NCBI GenBank assembly: GCA_000444245.1
Contig: ATSW01004272.1
Location: 1-27,402 of the forward strand
DNA from: Botryllus schlosseri
Lineage: Eukaryota; Chordata; Ascidiacea; Stolidobranchia; Styelidae
Length of the DNA: 27,402 nucleotides
Direction: 5' to 3'
Shown here piece by piece: positions 9,558-18,542 of the stretch (the first letter of the stretch is position 1; the number at the start of each line of letters is the position of its first letter). The position numbers were made by a program, and so were the translations under genes. The notes beneath the pieces are model-generated. The model saw only the letters and a list, made by a program, of their open reading frames with translations, did not search any database and was not told where the DNA came from.

Positions 9558-10464
9558 CAGTGGTTCTCAACTGTGGGTACGGGAAACCTCCCAATTTGCA
9601 AAATGGTTGATAAACAAATTTGTAGTTTTTTTAAATTAGAGAAATCACGAGAAAGTTTCGCTTCATAACTGCAAACACGTCAGAACTCACATAAACAGAA
9701 TGGCCTCTGAGATGAAATATTCTACTTCGCATACTCATGTTAATTGCCAAATTGCCAATAGCTTAATAATACAGACATATTGCTGTTTAGAAATGTTGTA
9801 TTGGGTTTTTGGAAAAAAGTTGATTGCAAAAGCCATTTTGTCCTGTGATACACATAGCCACTATCCCACAATATCTTCAAGATGAGCTACTCGATAGAAA
9901 TGACTAGACTGGACGTTAATGTTCAATATAAATCTGCTTTTTAATTTTGGTACCATGTATTGTTTGTGTGGTATTTTGTCGACTATACTGTGGTCATTTA
10001 CACCACTATTTTTATTTCGTAACTGCCGACTTGTAGCACGGCCCACATCTACAGGATTTTTGTAAGACACCGCTTAAGCGGATAAGATGGCGAGGAGGAG
10101 CCTGAATAAACCTCCAACACTTAGGTGGGAACTAGGAAGCCGACCTCGGTCGGACTCGAGCCCGCAACCCATTGGTGTTGCAGCCGTGGATTGTGCCACT
10201 GCGCTATCTCGCCACTCTGGTATCATATATGTTGCGATCATACTCAAAGGTGTCGTCGGAAGCGTAACGCGTTGTTGTTATATTACTACACCTTTCTTTG
10301 TGGATATAGATTTTTGGCACTCATTCGTATCAAATGAACTGCGTGGATTTTCAGGACATGTCCGCGCTTATCAAAAAATACAACTTACGAATTCGCTTTG
10401 AATTCGCGAAGCTTCGTGACGGTGCAAAAGGGGTCCGCGAAGACGAAAAGGTTGAGAACCACTG
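9558..10464 (+). mobile_element. hAT transposon in block T, copy A
   Basis: The ends are CAGTGGTTCTCAAC (9558) and GGTTGAGAACCACTG (ending 10464), the same family as 4381-5807. Flanks ATCTGGAT and ATCTAGGT match at 6 of 8; the twin at 18543 has ATCTAGAT and ATCCAGAT, so the original target was probably ATCTAGAT. The same insertion exists in both T copies, so it predates the duplication. It contains a SINE at 10030-10213 and lacks about 150 bp near its right end that the twin retains. Confidence 0.88.
10030..10213 (-). repeat. tRNA-derived SINE inside the hAT
   Basis: The minus strand has an A box TAGCGCAGTGG (10196-10206) and a B box GGCTCGAGTCC (10152-10162), preceded by GGCGAGA as the 5' end. 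The tRNA-unrelated body runs to about 10030 and includes the palindrome CCGCTTAAGCGG. The 5-prime end is clear; the 3' limit is approximate. The hAT copy at 4381 lacks this insertion. Confidence 0.7.
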
Positions 10465-10599
10465 ATCTAGGTTATACGACCTTTAGGCACACATGAACAA
10501 GCAGGCTTGAAAGTAAAAGCATTTTCGGTTGAGTTTATACAGGCTGTTTTCGTAGTTTACTCATTAGTGTTCAAAAGTAGGTTTTATATTCTAAATCCC

Positions 10600-10658
10600 T
10601 GGTTACTTTTCGCGGGCCGGTCAGTATCGTGTCGCGGGCCGCACTTTGCCCATGTCTG
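10600..10658 (+). mobile_element. Solo hAT-like terminus in block T, copy A
   Basis: CGCGGGCCGGTCAGTATCG and then GCGGGCCGCACTTTGCCCATGTCTG end at 10658. Reversed, this is a hAT-type end starting CAGACATGGGCAAAG. The same terminus is at 20537-20587 in copy B. No left partner was located. Confidence 0.4.
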
Positions 10659-11440
10659 TTGTACACTGTAAAGCTTTCTTCATATGCTACAAATTGTCGC
10701 GTCATTATAACATATTTGGTTGATGATATTCTTTGTATTTCACTCTCTGCAAGCGCCATGAAAAGAAATTCAGCATCAAACGAACATGCACTTTGCCAAT
10801 TTCCAAAAAATTATTTGCTTTTTTTATATAAAAGTTTGCTCGAAATATTCAGCTTTGGATGGAAAATACATAACAGCTACATCAGTAGGAAAATGTATTT
10901 GCTCCGCATTACGTATTGGTCATCGCTACTATAATTCATACAACACTGTCGGTTTCCGAAATCGATAGCGCTTTTCACTGTGCTGCGATTGTCCGATTGT
11001 TAGCGAATAGGAAGTGCGATGCAGATTCTATTCTGCCTCAGCTGGCTATTGTTCGCAATAAAGCCGAATTTTGCATTCCATGGCGATTTTTAGGGAGATC
11101 CCGTGCTTTAAGATGGTTACTATGCGGATTTTCAGAATCGGTACGAGAATAGCATTTGATAGATACCAGTTATTACGAATTCTGAGCTGTTCATGATGGA
11201 TTGCATTGTCGCAGATGAGGCACTTTTTTGCGTTAAATTCCGTTATTTTCCGATGCAGCAGTTGATGACGTGTTCGGAGTCTGGGAGTAAATTAATTCCA
11301 ACGAAGAACTTGGTCTGTGAATATTGGTTTTTTGAAGATAGATGTTTCAAATTTGTTCGTATCACGCTTTTCGACCAAAACATGAGTCACTCAGTCTTTT
11401 TCAATTCTGAATCACAGGGCGGCGAACAAGGAGTTAATCA

Positions 11441-11720
11441 CATTCCGACTCATTCTTGAATATGACAAATGTATCATTTACATATCGGCGGTACAATAAT
11501 GATCTGACAGACTCACGCTGGGAGAGAATCTCGACCTCATGATGTCCCATAAAATATCAGCCAAAAGACGTCGTTATAGAGACAAACTGTTCCGTTAAAT
11601 TTAGTTTTACCGATGTCATCTAAGGACAAATCGCATTGCAATGAAACGCTTGCACGTCTGTTTTGCAAAAACCTCATCCGCACAAACTAACCAGAAATTA
11701 TAGCACATAATGGATATGTT
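11441..11720 (-). mobile_element. Penelope-like reverse transcriptase remnant, copy 2
   Basis: The minus strand carries decayed sequence equivalent to the YRRYVDD and GPILAN region of the copies at 26602-26823 and 22617-22690. Order and orientation relative to ZNF-2 are as in the other units. Broken. Confidence 0.6.
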
Positions 11721-12029
11721 GTTGCAGATTAGCACTGGCAATTTCAGACCAGTTTGATGCAATATCCTCCTCCAAAGCTTTCCGCATAACGCCGTTAAGA
11801 AGACAATTCCCTGCCTCGTTTTGATGCCAACTAGTGCACTAAAGTCCTTTTCGACTAAATAAGCTGTCGGCTGTTGTACAACTCCTAATGCTTGGATGGC
11901 CAGGCCTTCACACCAAATTTCTAAGGATACTTGTGATCACGTATAGTAATATGCTCAAGAATGACGTATAATTTATTAACTCGAAGAATTTTTGTGTTCA
12001 TCTTCAATGGGTAACGGTTTCAGTGTCAG
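11721..12029 (-). repeat. Block S, conserved unrecognised segment, copy 1
   Basis: This aligns with 24074-24330 and 27050-27260. On the minus strand all three preserve a stretch read as VVQxPxxxLVEKDF, then AL, IKT and VFLTALC. I do not recognise it. It lies just upstream (minus sense) of the reverse transcriptase remnants, so it may be another part of that retroelement or an old exon. Confidence 0.4.
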
Positions 12030-12290
12030 ATTATCATGTATTTCATAATTCCAAAACACCACAAGACTGCGTTACAATGACAGTATAGTAAGGTGTCAAA
12101 GCGGCTTGGAGNATGAAGCATAGTCTTTGAAATCAGACACCCACCCGGACCNAGGCGATGTAAAGGTACGGCATGTACAATGTACATGTACAATGAATGA
12201 CAAGTATAAGAAGTTGATACAAATGGACAAGCGACAAAATTAGGTGGCATATGTGACGGAAAGCGAGATCGAAATGACGGCACAATAAGA
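12030..12290 (-). mobile_element. LINE 3' UTR relic, copy in unit 2
   Basis: This shares AAAACACCACAARACTGCG, the AGACACCCACC region and GCGACAAAATNAGGTGGCAT with the LINE at 21534-22616, and also resembles 27310-27402. There is no coding sequence beyond chance frames. A short TGTACAATGTACATGTACA run at 12176-12194 is a local microrepeat. The tail is eroded. Confidence 0.6.
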
Positions 12291-12345
12291 AGCATATAAA
12301 CGCAGATACAGATTAAAAAAACAATTTGACGCAGATAACGTATAA

Positions 12346-12351
12346 TTTATT
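12346..12351 (-). terminator. Candidate polyadenylation signal of ZNF-2
   Basis: AATAAA on the minus strand about 400 bases past the ZNF-2 stop. The equivalent position in unit 3 (24453-24458) also has AATAAA. In unit 1 this part was lost by rearrangement. No cleavage data are available, so this is only a candidate. Confidence 0.35.
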
Positions 12352-12752
12352 CTTTCATTATCAATCGATAAGGAACATACGAAAATACTTCGAGTTAATA
12401 AATTATACGTCATACTTTGCCGAATTGGTTTTCATTTGAATCTTTGTATTAATCATAACGCGCAAAAATGTATTCGTTCTGGCTAGTGCGAGGCATAATT
12501 AACGCAAAAGCTATACGATTAGTCCAGCAAGTATTCACAAATGTGACATCCTATTAAGCTNTNTCTNATATTTATCCACGTCGATAAATGTAAAGCATGT
12601 GCACAATTGTCGACCGCTCTCGTTCTGGCCACGCTTGTCATCCACGCTGATATACTTCTCATCCGCGCAATTGCGTATCATCCCACAGGATGAAAAGCAC
12701 TGTGGTATGGAGAGAGAATTGTTGTTTTCATTGATAGCATAGTTTTTTGTTA

Positions 12753-13634
12753 TCATTTAAAGTGAAATTTCATATGTGTAGTCACGTTCGATCTTCTGTA
12801 GAACCTCTTCCCGCAAATCTGGCACTCATGTTCCCTGACGCCAGCATGAATTTTCAGGTGACGCCTCATCCCACTGATGCTAGAAAGCGCGTTCCCACAG
12901 ATTTCGCAGATCATTTGTTCACGATCAGGACTTAACGAATGCGACTTCGTGAGATGCGTTNCCAAAGTGCGTTTATGACGAAACCCCATGGGGCATATAC
13001 CGCATCGATGTGGTTTCACGTCGCTGTGGACCTTCACGTGCGAATAAAGGCCGCTCTTCCAGCGGAACACCATGCCGCACACATCGCATGTGAATTCTTT
13101 AATATCCGTATGTATTTTCATGTGTCGTTCTCTTGCCGATTTCCGCCAGAATGCTATTCCGCATATATCACAAATAAAGTTTTTAATATCAGAATGAATT
13201 AACAGGTGAGTCCTTAAATTCTGTTTGCTACGAAATTCTTTGTTGCATATGATGCATTGATATCGTTTACAGGGACGGTGTATATCCAAATGAGATTTTA
13301 AAATATTCTTCTTGTGAAACTCCCGTCCGCATGTATCGCATCGATATCCGTTAACGCCAGAATGAATGCTCATGTGTGATTTCATGTTAGCATTTCCAGT
13401 AAACGCCCGTCTGCAGATTTTGCAAGCATATCTTTGTATATCGAAATGGATTTTGAGGTGCCGTTTTAATTGACTTTTGCGACTAAATTCCATGTCGCAT
13501 ATCTCACATCGAAACTTCTTGAAGTCGCTGTGGACAAGCACGTGCGATGTTAAACCCCCCTTTTCACGAAATGCCTTACCGCATATATTGCAGGCGTGTG
13601 CTTTTGCGTCTGTTACCGCCTCAGTGTTTTCCAT
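12753..13634 (-). CDS. ZNF-2, ten-finger C2H2 zinc-finger protein
   Basis: A single-exon frame of 293 residues that aligns with ZNF-1 over its full length and has the same ten fingers with every Cys and His ligand present. Linkers match the paralogues position by position (for example SDVKPHR between fingers 7 and 8), while helix positions -1, 2, 3 and 6 differ: finger 2 has R,S,Q,R against R,G,K,W in ZNF-1; finger 5 S,Q,N,T against F,R,N,A; finger 10 R,S,N,T against K,W,D,K. Finger 9 again has Leu for the core Phe. One ambiguous base makes a residue in the finger 8 helix unknown. The start is the shared ATG (MENTEAVTDAK). There is no effector domain. Probably a nuclear DNA-binding protein with a different target from its paralogues. 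Confidence 0.93.
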   Translation of the reverse strand: MENTEAVTDAKAHACNICGKAFREKGGLTSHVLVHSDFKKFRCEICDMEFSRKSQLKRHLKIHFDIQRYACKICRRAFTGNANMKSHMSIHSGVNGYRCDTCGREFHKKNILKSHLDIHRPCKRYQCIICNKEFRSKQNLRTHLLIHSDIKNFICDICGIAFWRKSARERHMKIHTDIKEFTCDVCGMVFRWKSGLYSHVKVHSDVKPHRCGICPMGFRHKRTLXTHLTKSHSLSPDREQMICEICGNALSSISGMRRHLKIHAGVREHECQICGKRFYRRSNVTTHMKFHFK

Positions 13635-13890
13635 GTCGCATTTACTAATCCGATTCCTTCTCCAAATTTGATAGAAATTACCAGGTGTACAGTGTGTCGA
13701 TCTTTACAACTCGCTCAATAGCTCGGAGGTATTCCGGCGGGTAATATACGAGTATGGACTTCGAAAACGACAATTGAATAATGACCTACACTGCCAAACA
13801 AGATATGATATTAAAATATATCACTTACGGGGCCTACGATAACTACGATACCGAATCATAAAATGAAAAGCGATGCGACGAAACCCCTTT
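13635..13890 (-). promoter_or_regulatory. Conserved 5' flank of ZNF-2, putative promoter
   Basis: Homologous to 3182-3456 and 25732-25985. The AT-rich core at 13811-13822 (GATATATTTTAA on the minus strand) lies nearly 190 bases before the ATG. GGGGCCTACGATA at 13829-13841 is identical to the arm start of the palindrome at 5931. Promoter function is inferred only from position and conservation. Confidence 0.45.
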
Positions 13891-14145
13891 TCCAGTTGTC
13901 AAATATCCAGACTTACGGCCATAAACAAAACATATGTTGACCATTATTATGTTAAGTGAAGCGTGAATTACCAAGCATATTAGTATACAATTGGTCACAA
14001 TCCTATATCACCATGGATTTTTGGTTTATAGTGCCGTGCTAGCATAGCGCCACGGCCTAAAGAGTGATTTAGTATTTACCAACTGTATAAACGTAGCCTA
14101 CCTCCTGCGATAAGCTGCTCAAAACGGAAGCTAAACATGTCTTTA
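13891..14145. repeat. Block Q of unit 2
   Basis: This aligns with 6414-6560 and 25986-26220. Similarity to the other units ends at about 14145, so block G and a following R remnant are missing from unit 2 and different sequence (the MULE-type fragment) takes their place. Confidence 0.65.
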
Positions 14146-14551
14146 TCCCGCACAACAATCGAGAGAGCCTTGTGAGATTTTGCGAAACATNAGGCAATAA
14201 GGAATTTAAGATGTACATTTTAGCGCTAAATCAACAATTGCGGACAGCAGTAAACGTGGGAATGGAAAGCTATTATTTCTCTTCAGTAACACAGTTAAGC
14301 AGCTTCCAACTTGCGCAAAGGGTGCCATGCCTCAGTTGTTGTACTGGTGGTTATGCACGGTTCAATCAATTCCTCCGAACCGGCACGGTAACTTACGAGA
14401 CGGATACTATTGTTATCCAGAATAATTTGGTTAATACTCTTAATTCGCATATTCTTCAGCGTTTAATCTAATTCCGGTATCTCCGCTCAGGTAAGCGTTC
14501 ATTTTGGCTACGGCGTCAACGCGAAGTGTAAAACGGGATGATTGCTTTCAG
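14146..14551. other. Upstream of the MULE-type exons; possible short intron
   Basis: A 99-codon plus-strand frame (14172-14471) has no motif I recognise and may be chance. Bases 14491-14551 begin GTAAGC and end TTGCTTTCAG, a plausible 61-bp intron just before the first recognised MULE exon. The coding sequence that would precede it is not clearly identifiable. Confidence 0.35.
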
Positions 14552-15737
14552 GTGAAGTGCTTGACAGCCCTTGCTTTGTGCCTGAGTGCGACGTCAAACA
14601 GTGCTTCGAAATATTGACTTTTTCTAACTCGGGCTGGACAAGTTTTGCCGAAGACTTGGCTAATTATTTCACGGATACATATATGGGTAGGCTACATTAA
14701 CAGACGCAATTTGCAATCTTTTTCACTGTCGATGATTGGATTGACCACATTGAAATTCTTGCTGATCTGGATTATTTTGTAATGCGTCATCAGGTTTCAA
14801 TCAGTGTAAGACAGTATAGCATTTTTGGTGTGTTGAAAAGCTATGGGGTAGAATCGAAGACTACTCTAGCGATGTTCATATTGTTATTATTTACCTTCGC
14901 GACCTTGTTGTTCTATCTTAACCACCTAAATCTTTATAATTACCATTCGTCAGACTAGATTATGCATGCGATGCGTTTATATACCAACAACACGAATCGA
15001 TTTGCATATTTAGTCATCAATAGCGGCGCCGAAATTTATTTGCGATTCGCTTTCACCGCTTTGTGAGCAAGCATTATTCACATATAAGTACTGAATTGAA
15101 TAAAATAATCCATCTAACTCCATATTTTAATACATAACTCAGCTGGCATATGTTTATGCGTGTAGAGACGTAAACACGAACTGGCGTTTGTACGTCCATA
15201 GATTTAACCCGATTAATTTACTACAATTTAAAACATTGCCTGATTGCAAAAAAAGCACCCCGCTCCACCTTTTGGCTCANCTCTGAAAAATAATGACACT
15301 NTTGCGAATTGTCCATGACTAACGTCTTGTCATCACCACATTATATCGAACATTGATGGTACGGATTTGCGTCGCGAATATACGAAGTATTTCTGTCATT
15401 ACTGTTTCTGCGTTACATATCACGAATGATCAACAAGGCAGTAATAGGTGGGCACTGTTCCCACCCACCATTTGGAATGTGCGACAACGTACCTTCGATG
15501 GCATGCACCGAACCAACAATTCTGTTGAAGGATGGCATCACGGATTCCGAGTTCTAGTTGGGGGGTGTCACGTAACCACTTGGACATTTGTAGAGAGTAT
15601 CAAGTAAGTAGAAACAATGGAAGATGTATTTGTGTACTTGGTTTCAACTTGAATATATATATCTACTTGAAGGATGGATGTCATGCAGAATCGAGTGCAG
15701 CTATTACAAACTTCCACAGGCCAGGCAACGCCTAAAA

Positions 15738-16110
15738 CAGTTGTTCCCAACCTTTTTCGACCCTTCGCCCCTTTTCAAGGTCAACACCGATCATCGCCCC
15801 CCAAATTTTGTGTATCGAAAAGTGGGCATGAAAACTGTAATCACCGACAGGTTGACTAAAAAACAAGGTCAATTTTTCGGTTCGATGTCAAATTTGACAC
15901 ACTTTTGTAACTAAATTTCCGTGGGTTGACTAAAAAAGAAAATCATCCGTTTTGACGCGTCATCGCCCCCCTATCGCCCCTTCGCTATTTTCGCCCCCCG
16001 TCGCCCCCTTTGTCCATTTTCGCCCCCCTGTCGCCCCTTCGTCATTTTCGCCCCCCTAGACCGCTAAATCGCCCCCTGGGGGGCGATATCGCCCACGTTG
16101 GGAACCACTG
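15738..16110 (+). mobile_element. Small hAT element inserted in the MULE exon
   Basis: The ends are CAGTTGTTCCCAACC (15738) and GTTGGGAACCACTG (ending 16110). A perfect 8-bp duplication GCCTAAAA (15730-15737 and 16111-16118) has the central TA of Buster-type targets. Its 373 bp hold no coding sequence, so it is a non-autonomous derivative. Removing it with one duplication copy restores the exon frame of the MULE-type fragment. A truncated relative is at 3457-3659. Confidence 0.93.
15963..16078. repeat. Tandem repeat, about 28-29 bp x 4, C-rich
   Basis: Repeats beginning TCGCCCCC start at 15963, 15991, 16020 and 16048, each a C-run pair followed by a TTCG(C/T)..ATTTT spacer. The minus strand thus has many runs of four to six G. 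It ends in a CGCCCCCTGGGGGGCG palindrome. It is absent from the truncated relative at 3457-3659. Confidence 0.8.
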
Positions 16111-16225
16111 GCCTAAAAGAAAGAAGAAATACGTCGACGTTAGCGACAAATTGGAGCGGCTTTGTGATGAAACGTGGTCAACCGACATGACTACAATTTT
16201 CTGCCAAGAGTGGCATACAATCTAA

Positions 16226-16600
16226 GTGAATAAATAGATACTAGCGATCACCACATATTGTACGTCCTTTCTGATGAGGAAACGCCAAGTAAGTATCGGT
16301 GAGCACCAATATATACATACACCTATTTATCCTCTGGATGTTTCGTGTAAATTAAAAACTTTGAGTGTCATTCGTTGTAGCATGCCACAGACAAGTAATA
16401 AAATCCAAATAACCTGAAAAATGATTGCTTATAATGTTGAAACTAGAGTTTCATGAATTCATTATCTAGCTAAAATAGGCCACGTCGCTAAAAACCACAG
16501 TTCTAAAACGTAGGGGAAACGCTGAGCTCTCTGACATAAGGAGGACGGGCTCGCTTAGCACAAGAAAATCCTCACGGGCCGCGTGTTGGTGACCCACGCC
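16226..16600. other. Non-coding stretch ending in a hAT-like terminus
   Basis: No gene is seen after the MULE-type stop. Bases 16570-16600 (ACGGGCCGCGTGTTGGTGACCC) resemble the reversed end of the hAT family at 710-1769 and stop exactly where block T begins, so a hAT terminus marks the junction. The partner end was not found. Confidence 0.4.
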
Positions 16601-17398
16601 CTAAAAGTTATTTGGACAACCCAGATTATTATTATTGTTTCGTTATTTTCTTCCCACGGAGGAAGCCTTAAAATCTCAATCGGCAATACCACAATATCCT
16701 AAACTTGTATTGTAAGTTGTAACACAAAGACAAACGCATGTCAGGTCAGTGGGGCCGACATTGCCGCGAAATACTGACCGATGCGTAGAATTGCCCTAAG
16801 CGCTATCAAATAGATATGATAAACAATACAAAATCGCCTATAATGGGGTGTAGCTGGCATTCATGTCCTAATATTTCCATGAGAGGCACATACATTCGAA
16901 CATTCCAAGTAGTAGGCCTACATTAGGGTATAAAATGGTTAAAGTCATAATGAGCTACACTGGAATAGGCTCACTCAGCCCTATATATACTACAAACGTA
17001 ATAATTATCAAGAAATCGACCATTACCTGTCGATTTCATACAGGGTAAGCAGATGATACCAAAAAAACGTTATTTTACAAATTTTGCCCCCATATCTGAC
17101 AAAATTCACCCATTTATGCGATGTCGTCTCTTAATTGATTATCCTGTTTCGCCGTACTCCTTCTCCCTCGCTTGCTATCACGAATGTATATACATCCTCA
17201 ATGTAAATTTGAGCGTATTCCACCCTCATTAACATGCAATAAATCCGTAACCTCTCCGATTAATACGTTTCTGATAAACATCGCAATCTGTCTGTGTTCG
17301 TCTTGAGATACGTTTATACTGTAGTCTTACTCTGCAACATCAGTTTAACTTACCACAGCGAGAGTGTTCTTCAGTGAATAATACAACGAGCGAGCCAG

Positions 17399-17446
17399 CA
17401 CCGTCTCCAGGGATTTCTAAAACTTTAGAAATCCCTGCGCCGTCTC
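17399..17446. repeat. 30-bp perfect palindrome insertion with target duplication
   Basis: Bases 17408-17437 are CAGGGATTTCTAAA, a 2-bp centre AC, and the exact reverse complement arm. The flanks are CACCGTCTC (17399-17407) and CGCCGTCTC (17438-17446). The paralogous block at 8946-8954 has a single CGCCGTCTC and no palindrome, that is, an empty site. The CAGGG start is hAT-like. Confidence 0.85.
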
Positions 17447-17626
17447 GTACTCGCAATGCGCGAATACAGAACATCAAAACAGAACTCCACATTCATTCAT
17501 TCGGTAACTATAAGAATTAGGTTAATCCAATTAGTCCCGCATATAATCATTTCGTTCAGTAAATTCAATCAGACTATTGCGATATGTGTAGAAGTTAGGA
17601 ATGAAGTGAATATTCACGTTCGCGTT

Positions 17627-18130
17627 CGGTGTGTGAATCTAAGAAATTTGGAGGTTCGCGCTCACAAACGAACCTAGGTTCTGCAGTCCCGGAGCAATTA
17701 TTTTTCCAGGCGGACCAACCAAATGAGAAGCAAAAACAGGTTGGTGCACCTAGCCAAACGTTTAACTTTAAACTAGGCCTATATTCCGTGGCGTATTTTA
17801 TTTCTAAATAAACAAAATTAAATAACATCGTTTGCACGAGCTGCTAAGTGGATGTGTTAAAATTAGGCTATAAGAAAGTGATGGTAGCTGAACAAAACAA
17901 TACTATTTAAGCATTCAGTGACATTCAAAACAATGCGCGCGAAATATGGAACAATTTAACTCATTTAAATCACGTTAACCCCAGACCTATTTTGCTATGA
18001 AAACGTCCAAATGTATTTGGGATATTACAAAGCTGGTCTGGGTCCCGAGCTATGTGTAGCTTGGTATATACAGCCTTGTTGTTTGACACCTTCGCTGGCA
18101 GATGCCCTGAAATTCGCGCACTCTCAGCCT
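17627..18130. mobile_element. Unidentified 0.5-kb insertion specific to block T copy B
   Basis: Copy A joins CGTTCGCGTTCG directly to ATAGCCAGCGATGAG at about 9270, while copy B has about 500 bp between. Both edges contain TTCGCGC.C-like words (17655 and 18114), but I found no clear terminal repeats, target duplication or coding motif. A deletion from copy A is the alternative. Confidence 0.4.
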
Positions 18131-18542
18131 CGACTAGCCGACGATGAGTGTCTGTATTTCGCTTCGTTTTTCTCATAATGCCGGTTCATAATACATCTCT
18201 AATCACGAAGACCTGCTCACCACAAACTTGATTAACTCAAGTAAACGAATATCTAGTGCTTGAATTTTGAAATCTTCTTCAATTGTCCTTCGGTATCCAC
18301 CTATATTTTTCAAATACTTGTTCATCGTTTTGAGTGGCGGTTACCCACGTGCACTGATTGACTAGTTTAATGGATTATGGATTGAAAACGTATGACATGA
18401 CTGACAATTTATAGCACAGACCAAATAATTCGCTGTGTAACGATGGCAAGAAACAAGATATTAGAAATATCTGGAAACCGTTACCTTTGACTTTAATTGA
18501 TACAGCATACTTCTCTACATTTGTATTTATTTAAATCTAGAT

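Larger units (their letters stand above)
8145..11440. repeat. Segmental duplication block T, copy A
   Basis: This aligns end to end with 16601-21533, from CCCTAAAAGTTATTTGG to AATATGACAAATGTATCATTTAC. Differences are mostly indels: bases about 9048-9182 are absent from copy B; copy B carries extra sequence at 17408-17437, 17627-18130, 18372-18510 and 19720-20488. I found no convincing gene in 8145-9557 or 10660-11440; the many short open frames are not conserved between copies. Confidence 0.85.
14552..16225 (+). pseudogene. MULE-type transposase-derived gene fragment, three exons
   Basis: The exons encode the C-terminal part of a Mutator-like (MULE) transposase protein of the kind that often carries FLYWCH fingers. 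Exon A (14552-14686): VKCLTALA, then CFVPECDV in a shifted frame, then YFTDTYMG. Exon B (15438-15603): LFPPTIWNV, RTNNSVEGWH and a TWTFVESI end. Exon C (15673-15737 resuming at 16119-16225): MDVMQNRVQLLQ, GQATPK, then RKKKYVDVSDKLERL to TAA. Intron B-C is 69 bp, begins GTAAGT, ends AG and keeps the frame across the join. AATAAA lies at 16229-16234. One base seems missing in exon A (GCTTTGTG for GCTTTTGTG), possibly an assembly error, and a hAT splits exon C. The catalytic N-terminal part is not found. Whether it was a transposon or a host gene is unclear. Confidence 0.72.

Noticed and set aside
12535-12756. A second open frame overlapping the ZNF-2 stop (ATG inside AAATGATAA), with equivalents after ZNF-3 (24641-24859) and, without the ATG, after ZNF-1; all read a QCFS.CGM.RNC.DEKY segment
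   Set aside because: Most base differences between copies change the amino acid, the start is not conserved in unit 1 and the frame relation to the ZNF shifts. It looks like 3' UTR sequence conserved by recent common origin. A dN/dS well below 1 with more copies would revive it.
14172-14471. A 99-codon plus-strand frame before the MULE-type exons as an additional exon
   Set aside because: No MULE-type motif was found in it and its end does not join the next exon in frame without further changes.
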